The notes under the pieces are model-generated. The model was given only the letters and a program-made list of their open reading frames with translations. It had not been told where the DNA came from and ran no database searches. A program made the translations under genes and the position numbers. DNA of 10,041 nt, taken from Treponema sp. (GTDB taxonomy: Bacteria; Spirochaetota; Spirochaetia; Treponematales; Treponemataceae). The stretch spans positions 1 to 10,041 of the forward strand of contig DLYJ01000068.1 of the NCBI GenBank assembly GCA_003447785.1. Reading direction: 5' to 3'. Shown here piece by piece: positions 1 through 5,507 of the stretch; within the stretch, counting starts at the first letter, position 1; the number at the start of each line of letters is the position of its first letter.

Positions 1-1
1 C

Positions 2-802
2 GCAGAGCCGATAGAAGAAGCCGAGCCTGCCAATGCGGTTCCTGAGAGCCTTGATGCGGAAGACATGACAGAAGAGTTCCAGGAGTTTGCCGATAACGCA
101 AACACAGAGCCGTCTGCGCGTCCTGTTGATAACGATGAAATAGAAGAAGAACAGGAATTCGGTTCGCCGCTGCCTGAGCAGACGGTTAAACCAGAAGACG
201 AAAAATACGTTGAAAGTTTTGCCGCAGGCCCGATGGACTTCTCATTCCTTGATGAACAGCCTCCTGCCCAGGAGGAAGAAGAGCCAGAACTTCCTGTTGA
301 AGATGTTCCTCTCTCAGACATTGTTCAGGAAGAAGACGCTGACTCAGAACGGGAAATGCCTGCTGAAGAGGATGTCCCGGTTGAAGAAGAAACTCCTGCT
401 GTAGAAGACGCTCCTGCAGAGGAAGACGCCTCGTTTGAGGACGACGCCCCTGCTGAAGAAGACGCCCCGGTTGAGGAAAACGCCCCTGCTGAAGAAGATG
501 TCCCGGTTGAAGAAGAAATTCCTGCTGAAGAAGAAACTCCTGCTGAAGAAGACGCCCCAGTTGAGGAAGAAATTGAAGACGCAGAAGAAATCGAAAGCCT
601 CGACAACGACTACGCAAGTAATCCGTTCCTCTTTGCGGGACTTGCCCAAAACAATAACAACATCAAATATCTCGAAGCCGATAATTCAAATGCGATTGTA
701 CAGAGCGAAGACGGTACCTTCCACATTCAGGGACTGCCGGGCGAAAAAGACGTTGCAATTGACGCAGAGTTCAAAAAACTTGTAGACTCAGTATTGAATT
801 AG
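2..802 (+). CDS. Acidic repeat protein, C-terminal part (5' end outside window)
   Basis: The reading frame is open from the left edge, so this is the last 266 residues of a longer protein. An ATG at 65 exists, but the same acidic, proline-rich composition continues in frame before it, so I do not take it as the start. The visible part is extremely rich in Glu, Asp, Pro and Ala. Its core is twelve consecutive hexapeptides of the type P-A/V-E-E-x-x (positions 359-574). After the repeats comes a more ordinary tail of about 75 residues containing an Asn run and a final LVDSVLN. I see no membrane segment or cysteine. The stop at 800-802 lies 2 nt before metN, so the two are probably co-transcribed and metN translation may depend on ribosomes finishing this gene. 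I do not recognise the family. The repeat block looks like a disordered, negatively charged spacer, which is inference from composition only. Confidence 0.8.
   Translation, partial: AEPIEEAEPANAVPESLDAEDMTEEFQEFADNANTEPSARPVDNDEIEEEQEFGSPLPEQTVKPEDEKYVESFAAGPMDFSFLDEQPPAQEEEEPELPVEDVPLSDIVQEEDADSEREMPAEEDVPVEEETPAVEDAPAEEDASFEDDAPAEEDAPVEENAPAEEDVPVEEEIPAEEETPAEEDAPVEEEIEDAEEIESLDNDYASNPFLFAGLAQNNNNIKYLEADNSNAIVQSEDGTFHIQGLPGEKDVAIDAEFKKLVDSVLN
359..574 (+). repeat. Twelve in-frame 18-bp repeats coding acidic hexapeptides
   Basis: This stretch is exactly 216 bp, or twelve 18-bp units with no indels, encoding PAEEDV, PVEEET, PAVEDA, PAEEDA, SFEDDA, PAEEDA, PVEENA, PAEEDV, PVEEEI, PAEEET, PAEEDA and PVEEEI. 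A higher-order 36-bp period, a PAEED- unit followed by a PVEE- unit, recurs four times (units 1-2, 6-7, 8-9 and 11-12). Differences between copies are often synonymous (for example gaagag and gaagaa), so the array has aged but kept its frame. It could vary in copy number between strains. Confidence 0.9.
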
Positions 803-804
803 CT

Positions 805-1836
805 ATGAAAATTGAATTAAAGAATCTCGATAAGTTATACGAGTCGGATAACGCTGTTTCCGTACATGCGGTAAACAATGTTAGTCTGAATATTCCATCC
901 AATGAAATATTTGGAATTATCGGAAAGAGCGGGGCAGGAAAGTCCACTCTTGTTCGCCTGATTAGTCTTCTGGAAAAGCCTGATTCCGGGGAAGTGTGGT
1001 ATGATTCAACACGTGTCGACAACCTTGAAGGTAAGGCCCTGATTGAACGCCGTCGCCGTATCGGAATGATTTTCCAGAATTTCAATCTGTTCAGTTCAAG
1101 AAATGCCGAACAGAACATTGCATATCCGATGGAAATTACCGGAACTCCAAAAGCCAGAATCAAACAGCGCACAAAGGAACTGCTTGAACTTGTCGGACTG
1201 AGTGACAGGGCTAAGTCTCCTGTCAGCCAGCTTTCCGGCGGTCAGAAGCAGCGTATTGCAATTGCCCGCGCTCTGGCAAACGAACCTGATATTCTGTTTT
1301 GTGACGAAGCAACAAGCGCCCTCGACCCCAAAACAACACAGTCGATTCTTGATCTGATCAGAAAAATTCAGAAACAGATGAACCTGACAGTCGTTATGAT
1401 TACACACCAGATGGAAGTTGTTCGGGACGCCTGTAGCCAGGTCGCAGTTGTAAACGAAGGCCGGATTGTTGAACAGGGAACCGTTAAGGAAATCTTTATG
1501 AATCCAAAGTCGCCCGTTACAAAAGACTTTATCAACCATCTTGCTCCCGAAGAAGAAGCTGAGAAAGGCGATAATATTGTACGCTGGAGTAATGACGGCG
1601 GAAATTATTATCTTCGCTTTTACGGCGACAAAACTGACATGCCTTTGCTGAGCCGGACAGCAAAAAAATTTGATATTGAATACAATATCCGTGCTGGTGG
1701 AATTCAGTCGGTGCAGGGTGACAAAGTCGGTGCAATGCTAATCGATTTTATCGGCGATGAAGCAGAAATTCAAAAAGCAATAGAATTTTTAAGGGAAAAC
1801 GGTGTAGGAGTAGAAAAAAATGAATCAGATAATTAG
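805..1836 (+). CDS. metN: Methionine ABC transporter ATP-binding protein MetN
   Basis: This is the cytoplasmic ATPase that powers D/L-methionine import with MetI and a MetQ lipoprotein. In 343 residues it shows, in order, the Walker A loop GKSGAGKST (40-48), a Q-loop glutamine at 91 (FQNFNL), the signature LSGGQ (143-147), Walker B ILFCDE ending at E168, the D-loop SALD (171-174) and the switch histidine H201. The C-terminal part, about 262-338, matches a NIL domain, the ferredoxin-like module that binds methionine and shuts the transporter when internal methionine is high. Length and domain order are normal for MetN. The ATG sits 2 nt after the preceding stop with no good Shine-Dalgarno, which suggests coupling to the upstream gene. 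The last 17 nt overlap metI. MetN of this subfamily can be hard to tell from other amino-acid importers, but the NIL domain and the MetI partner support methionine. Confidence 0.95.
   Translation: MKIELKNLDKLYESDNAVSVHAVNNVSLNIPSNEIFGIIGKSGAGKSTLVRLISLLEKPDSGEVWYDSTRVDNLEGKALIERRRRIGMIFQNFNLFSSRNAEQNIAYPMEITGTPKARIKQRTKELLELVGLSDRAKSPVSQLSGGQKQRIAIARALANEPDILFCDEATSALDPKTTQSILDLIRKIQKQMNLTVVMITHQMEVVRDACSQVAVVNEGRIVEQGTVKEIFMNPKSPVTKDFINHLAPEEEAEKGDNIVRWSNDGGNYYLRFYGDKTDMPLLSRTAKKFDIEYNIRAGGIQSVQGDKVGAMLIDFIGDEAEIQKAIEFLRENGVGVEKNESDN
1588..1818 (+). other. NIL domain of MetN
   Basis: This is the C-terminal regulatory domain, residues about 262-338 of MetN. It starts near NIVRWSNDGG and continues through YLRFYGDK, a central block around IRAGGIQSVQGDKVG, and an LIDFIGDEAEIQKAIEFL helix. 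This is the usual beta-alpha-beta-beta-alpha-beta order. In characterised MetN proteins this domain binds L-methionine for trans-inhibition. The boundaries are estimates. Confidence 0.8.
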
Positions 1837-2473
1837 TCTTGTAGGACAGTCTACTGTAGAAACATTGATTATGGTTTTCTTTTCCACTTTGTTTTCTGTA
1901 ATAATCGGTTTTCCTCTGGGAGTTTTGCTCTTTGTAACAGGCCCGACCGGAATTATGCCAAAAAAGGTGCTTAACCTTGTACTTAGCCGCATCGTTGACG
2001 TTTTGCGTTCGTTCCCGTTTGTAATTCTGATGATTGTTCTTCTTCCCATGACCCGGGCAATTCTTGGCAAGGCTATCGGAACTGCGGCGACAATTATTCC
2101 TCTTTCCATTGCGGCCGCTCCCTTTGTTGCCCGCGTTATCGAAACAAGCCTTATTGAAATCGATCCTGGCGTAATTACAGCGGCCCGTGCAATGGGTTCG
2201 ACAAACTGGCAGATTATCAGTAAAGTGCTCGTGCCGGAAGTTCTTCCTTCGGTAGTCAGCGGAATCACGCTTACCATTATCAACTTAATCAGCTACTCGG
2301 CAATGGCAGGAACGCTGGGCGGCGGAGGTCTCGGTGACCTTGCAATCCGTTACGGCTACCAGAGATTCCGCACTGATGTCATGGTCAGCTCAGTAATCGT
2401 AATCATCGTAATGGTTGCTGTAATTCAGTTTGCAGGAACCAAACTTTCTGAGAGAATTATTAAACGCCGTTAA
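1820..2473 (+). CDS. metI: Methionine ABC transporter permease MetI
   Basis: This is the inner-membrane channel subunit of the methionine importer, 217 residues long and typical for MetI. It has about five hydrophobic segments: around 12-40, 55-80, 88-106, 145-165 and 187-206. The cytoplasmic coupling loop (EAA motif) that docks on MetN is visible as IDPGVITAARAMGSTNW, followed by KVLVPEVLPS, at about residues 114-144. The segment RSFPFVILMIVLLPMTR (63-79) and the GGGGLGDLAIRYGYQRF block near 167-183 are both characteristic of MetI. The start overlaps the end of metN by 17 nt; AGGAG at 1806-1810 lies 9 nt upstream, so the ATG at 1820 is well supported. No metQ substrate-binding lipoprotein follows, so it must be encoded elsewhere, as is common in spirochaetes. 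Confidence 0.95.
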   Translation: MNQIISLVGQSTVETLIMVFFSTLFSVIIGFPLGVLLFVTGPTGIMPKKVLNLVLSRIVDVLRSFPFVILMIVLLPMTRAILGKAIGTAATIIPLSIAAAPFVARVIETSLIEIDPGVITAARAMGSTNWQIISKVLVPEVLPSVVSGITLTIINLISYSAMAGTLGGGGLGDLAIRYGYQRFRTDVMVSSVIVIIVMVAVIQFAGTKLSERIIKRR

Positions 2474-2482
2474 AAAATTGAA

Positions 2483-4006
2483 CTACAGGAGACCCTGCAT
2501 GAGGTTAACAAAGAGGTAAATCTTTTTGTAAACTTCAACACCAAGCTGGTGAACAGGGTGCTCTGCGTAGCGGTCCAGTTCCTTCCAGTTCATGATTAAT
2601 TCACCCTTTGGCTTCTGATGGTCTTCGATGAGCATCTTGAGCGTCTTTGCGTAAGAAATCATGGCCTTGGTTCCGTTTACAAGATATTCCTTTGCAACAG
2701 AATTTACGTCTTTTAATGTGGTGTGAATGATATTGTTTGCTTCACGGTCGCGGTCTGAGCGCGGAAGCAGTGTTTTAAGTTTTGAACCGATTTCGGCGTC
2801 CTCGTTCATTTTGTCGTCAAAGGACGTTATCGTATCCGAAAGATCCAGCATCATGTGGTAGTCATCGCTCATCTGGTTGCTTACAGGAACTGTTGTCCAT
2901 TTGCCGCGGATTAAAACAAGATCCGAGTATTCGCGGACATCACGCTTTACAAATTCAATTAAAAAGGCCTTCATGTAGTTAAGCGGGCGGGCATAATCGA
3001 ATTTTCCCAGGTTGCGTTTTTCGTATGTTGAACTGTTTTGTTCCGTATAATTTTTAAGAATTACAACTGCATTTGTATTAAAAATCTGTACTAAAAGACT
3101 GTCAATTTTTGAATTTTTCTGGTCGTTTTCAAGCTTGCGCAGAGTCTGTGAAGTCTGATTCTTGATTGATTCAAGGAAAGGTTCAACTACATGTTCCTGT
3201 TTGAGGGCAACATCTGTTGCGTAGGACGGATCCTTTGTAATGAGCTGGATTATCATGTCAAAGACCCTGTTGTCCCGCAGCTGCCTGAATTTGCTTACGA
3301 GTTTATTCCACTGACCCGGTTTTACCGGTTCTACACCTTTTGTCGCCTTGAATAAAGCCATGAGGTCTGACCAGTCGTCATCCAGGGGAAGACTGTACAC
3401 AATTGAAAGAAAGTCTTTTAAGTCGTCTGCCACGTATGCTGCATCAATAGGTTCAAGTTTTGGAGTACGGTTAAAATCCCCTTCCTTAATGCTTGAATCA
3501 AATTTTTTGAGCATAAAGTAGTAGTCGTAGAGACAGAGTGCCTTAAAGCCAAGAAGTTTTGTATAAAGAGCGTCAGTCTTAGTGATTTTGTCCATGTCGA
3601 ATTCTGACATGTATGCTTCTGTGTCTGCCTTGATTTTTGCCTTTAACTGGTCGAACGGCATGCTTTTTGATGCCATCATTATTGATTCTTCTGTCAGGTT
3701 TTCTGAAATCTGTTTCTGGTTGTCGCTCTGGCAGGCGTCGATTACGATATTCTTGTAGTAGTTAGGATTCTGCTGACCCTGGAAAAACAGCTGTGCCTGA
3801 GACAAAAGTTTATAGGTGTCATAAAAGAATTTTCCAAATGCAGGAAGAATCTGGTCTGAACTATGTTTATAAAATTTGTATCCTGTGCGTGAGAGGTTTT
3901 TTGATATTGCTTTAAGTAATCGTCGTTTTTCTGCTTCCTGATCGTTGCCGCTGAAGAGAGATGAAAACAGTCGCTGGAAAAATGACAGTCCAGAAGAATT
4001 TGCCAT
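2483..4006 (-). CDS. Conserved hypothetical cytoplasmic protein, 507 aa
   Basis: The protein has 507 residues and no signal peptide, lipobox or clear membrane segment. It is rich in Lys, Asp and Leu, with long stretches that look alpha-helical, so a soluble cytoplasmic helical protein is the best description. Landmarks are the N-terminal LSFFQRLFSSLFSG, a Lys/Arg block near residue 28, KNYTEQNSSTYEKRNLGKF in the middle and a hydrophobic C-terminal end, IYLFVNLMQGLL. I do not recognise catalytic residues. From memory it resembles a spirochaete-restricted group of unknown function (possibly the one called DUF5312), but I cannot confirm this. The ATG at 4006 has no Shine-Dalgarno; a promoter with an exact TTGACA lies immediately upstream, placing the transcription start at or next to the ATG. 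The gene converges on metI with a 9-bp gap. It is monocistronic within the window. Confidence 0.85.
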   Translation of the reverse strand: MANSSGLSFFQRLFSSLFSGNDQEAEKRRLLKAISKNLSRTGYKFYKHSSDQILPAFGKFFYDTYKLLSQAQLFFQGQQNPNYYKNIVIDACQSDNQKQISENLTEESIMMASKSMPFDQLKAKIKADTEAYMSEFDMDKITKTDALYTKLLGFKALCLYDYYFMLKKFDSSIKEGDFNRTPKLEPIDAAYVADDLKDFLSIVYSLPLDDDWSDLMALFKATKGVEPVKPGQWNKLVSKFRQLRDNRVFDMIIQLITKDPSYATDVALKQEHVVEPFLESIKNQTSQTLRKLENDQKNSKIDSLLVQIFNTNAVVILKNYTEQNSSTYEKRNLGKFDYARPLNYMKAFLIEFVKRDVREYSDLVLIRGKWTTVPVSNQMSDDYHMMLDLSDTITSFDDKMNEDAEIGSKLKTLLPRSDRDREANNIIHTTLKDVNSVAKEYLVNGTKAMISYAKTLKMLIEDHQKPKGELIMNWKELDRYAEHPVHQLGVEVYKKIYLFVNLMQGLL

Positions 4007-4012
4007 GATTTA

Positions 4013-4041
4013 AATATGAACAAATATAACAGTATTGTCAA
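4013..4041 (-). promoter_or_regulatory. Sigma-70-type promoter for the 507-aa gene
   Basis: On the minus strand an exact TTGACA (4041 down to 4036) is followed by a 17-nt spacer and CATATT (4018 down to 4013), which matches TATAAT at four of six positions. A start 7 nt past the -10 would fall at 4006, the A of the ATG. The region between contains no ribosome-binding site, so a leaderless or near-leaderless mRNA is suggested. Confidence 0.5.
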
Positions 4042-4129
4042 GATTTATATCTGCGTATCTCAAAATCTTTAATTCAGACGAACACTCTGACAGAATTTGT
4101 AAAATTGTTGATTATTTTTTTCCAAAAAG

Positions 4130-4158
4130 TTGAAATCTCTCATAAACCGTGTAATAAT
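4130..4158 (+). promoter_or_regulatory. Extended -10 promoter in the intergenic gap
   Basis: TTGAAA at 4130-4135, a 17-nt spacer, then AATAAT at 4153-4158 preceded by the TGn extension (TG at 4150-4151). The predicted start is near 4165. The first open frame of any size downstream begins at 4458, beyond an intrinsic terminator, so this promoter would make a short RNA or a leader controlled by that terminator. The call rests on sequence match only, in AT-rich DNA where such matches also arise by chance. Confidence 0.4.
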
Positions 4159-4164
4159 TGTATT

Positions 4165-4337
4165 GTGTTATAAAACAGTCTGTTAATACTTTTCTTTTAA
4201 GGGAAGTATTTTACATATGCCAACGGCATTGGTGAGAGTTTTATTTAAAAAATGTTGAATGGAGTAAGAGTTTTAGTGTGTTTGCTCTGAGGCCTTTCAG
4301 GACCCGATGATAGAAATATCATATGGGTCTTTTTTTT
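4165..4337 (+). ncRNA. Candidate small RNA or attenuator leader
   Basis: The stretch from the predicted start to the terminator is about 173 nt and codes for no convincing protein, yet it is structured. A 10-bp hairpin with G-U pairs joins AATACTTTTC (4185-4194) to GGGAAGTATT (4201-4210). A second, ATGCC-aac-GGCAT, lies at 4217-4229, a possible CTGA/TCAG hairpin at 4287-4300, and the terminator at 4301-4337. AGAGTTTTA occurs twice, at 4235-4243 and 4267-4275. A tiny frame at 4217-4258 (ATG to TGA, 13 codons, MPTALVRVLFKKC) could be a leader peptide, with a weak TAAGG 14 nt before it inside the first hairpin. I compared it from memory with common riboswitches, 6S, SRP and tmRNA and see no match. 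It could be a trans-acting sRNA or a cis leader of the 4458 operon. Confidence 0.4.
4301..4337 (+). terminator. Intrinsic terminator in front of the beta-barrel operon
   Basis: The stem is GACCC (4301-4305) with GGGTC (4325-4329), extended by ATGATA with TATCAT around a GAAA loop, with a small G/AT irregularity between the two helices. Eight T follow at 4330-4337. This is a strong plus-strand rho-independent terminator. No protein gene ends upstream of it on this strand within about 1.8 kb (the last is metI, at 2473), so it must serve an untranslated transcript. Confidence 0.85.
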
Positions 4338-4457
4338 GAATATCCAATATCTCAAAACAATTATCCGTGATGAGGATATTTTATATGTTTTTTACAGTTA
4401 TCTTATTTTAGTTATTCATTTTTTTTGATATAACTTTATACGGAGGTTTATCCAGTT
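4338..4457 (+). promoter_or_regulatory. AT-rich upstream region of the barrel gene with Shine-Dalgarno
   Basis: The 120 bp between the terminator and the ATG are very AT-rich. GGAGG at 4442-4446, 11 nt before the ATG at 4458, is a clear ribosome-binding site. AATATCC (4339-4345) and GGATATT (4374-4380) form a 7-bp inverted repeat, with a competing TATCC/GGATA pair at 4362-4366 and 4374-4378, which could be an operator or an RNA hairpin. Possible promoter boxes are TTTACA at 4391-4396 and TATAAC at 4429-4434, but they do not pair at a normal spacing, so I cannot name one promoter. Confidence 0.35.
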
Positions 4458-5507
4458 ATGATAAAAAAACTTTTAGCAACAGTATCGGCTTTGTTAAGCG
4501 TGTCTGTTTTGGCAGCTTATAACCCGCCGGCAGGAGGCCAGAATTTTCTGCGCCTCACTGAACCACAACTTTTGAGCGGAGCCTCTTCGTCAGCCGGCGG
4601 CGCAATTTTCAGCGTAACTCCGGCTTCGGTAGTAAACAATCCGGCTCTTACTGCTTTTGAACAGCGTATTGTTCTTGATCTTGCAGGAACCATGCTTTTT
4701 GACAGTTCTGATTCAAATGAATCTGTAGGCGGCGCAACTCAGGCCGGTATCCTTTTCCCTTCAAGATGGGGCGTTTCTTCTTTCCTTCTGCAGGGTGTAT
4801 GGGTTCCGTTTGACCGCATGCAGGTAGGAAATAATATTCATTTCAACGCCAGCTTTGCAAAAGATGTTACGGACAAACTTGCAATCGGTATGAGCGGCAA
4901 TGTGGGTCTGTTCTACGGCTATGATTCAGACTGGTTGGGCGCTGTAGACATGGGTGCCCTTTACGTATTCGGGGACCTTGCATTTATGCAGAATGTACGT
5001 TTTTCTGCAGCCCTTCTTAACCTTGGTAAAATGTACGGCGAAACTACAAACCACGGTATTAAGGGATCGGACGCTGCTGACTGGCCGGCACTTGCAACTC
5101 CAAAAGCCGGTGTTGCAGCAACATTGTTCAACAACAAAAAACTTGAAATCGGTGCTTCTGTAGATATCAGTGCTCCGGGATTCCAGAACTTTGTTCTGGA
5201 CGCAGGTGTTCAGCTGGTATTCGGCGGAATCGTAAATGTAGCTTCCGGCTGGGAATATGACGCAAGAGAGTATTCGGAAGGAGCAAAAAACGTTATGCCT
5301 AGCGTTGGCGTAAGCTGTAAGTTTATGTTCAATTCAAAAGACGGTTCATTCCTTACAAACAAGGGATGGCAGCAGAGCGAAATGACTGTAAGCGCCGCAT
5401 GGCAGCAGATGTACAAAAAAATCAACGCTGTAAGTGTTGGTGCACTTCTTAATCTTGGTCTCAAAGATACGGAAGCTCCTAAAATCATACTTTGGGGAGA
5501 AGAATAA
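4458..5507 (+). CDS. Outer-membrane beta-barrel protein (UPF0164/FadL-like appearance)
   Basis: This is a 349-residue exported protein. A Sec signal peptide is clear: MIKKLL, a hydrophobic core, and a likely cut after SVLA (about residue 19). The mature start contains SVTPASVVNNPAL (52-64), the NPA-type segment seen near the N-terminus of FadL-related and PorV/UPF0164-type barrels. The rest alternates short amphipathic strands with Gly/Asn turns, such as LAIGMSGNVGLFYGY and KAGVAATLFNNKKLEIGASVDIS, as expected for a barrel. It does not end in the usual aromatic residue. After the last strand-like VGALLNLGL a tail DTEAPKIILWGEE follows, which resembles the DNTAPEI-type linker between Ig repeats of the next protein. 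Its TAA overlaps the next ATG (TAATG), so the two are translationally coupled and probably act together in the outer membrane. Assignment to a precise family is uncertain; the barrel call is firmer. Confidence 0.75.
   Translation: MIKKLLATVSALLSVSVLAAYNPPAGGQNFLRLTEPQLLSGASSSAGGAIFSVTPASVVNNPALTAFEQRIVLDLAGTMLFDSSDSNESVGGATQAGILFPSRWGVSSFLLQGVWVPFDRMQVGNNIHFNASFAKDVTDKLAIGMSGNVGLFYGYDSDWLGAVDMGALYVFGDLAFMQNVRFSAALLNLGKMYGETTNHGIKGSDAADWPALATPKAGVAATLFNNKKLEIGASVDISAPGFQNFVLDAGVQLVFGGIVNVASGWEYDAREYSEGAKNVMPSVGVSCKFMFNSKDGSFLTNKGWQQSEMTVSAAWQQMYKKINAVSVGALLNLGLKDTEAPKIILWGEE

Noticed and set aside
65..67. ATG at 65 as the true start of the acidic protein
   Set aside because: The frame and the same composition continue to the window edge, so the gene very probably starts earlier.
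359..574. CRISPR-like regular repeats
   Set aside because: Units are contiguous 18-bp coding repeats with no unique spacers and stay in frame.
186..649. Three long antisense or offset open frames over the acidic repeats (143, 93 and 101 residues)
   Set aside because: They arise because the 18-bp repeats keep every frame open; their low-complexity Leu/Gln/Arg, Ser/Ala or Phe/Arg sequences mirror the array.
3742..4041. Minus-strand 99-residue frame overlapping the start of the 507-aa gene
   Set aside because: It is out of frame with a longer gene that has a better start, and its composition is not protein-like.
4283..4329. CTGAG and ACCCGATGAT resembling pieces of a TPP riboswitch
   Set aside because: The remaining conserved parts and the three-way junction are missing, and the ACCC belongs to the terminator stem.
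5492..5506. TTG at 5492 as start of the Ig-OmpA protein
   Set aside because: The ATG at 5507 has a well-placed ribosome site and gives a proper signal peptide; the TTG would add MGRRI before it and its codons overlap the ribosome site.
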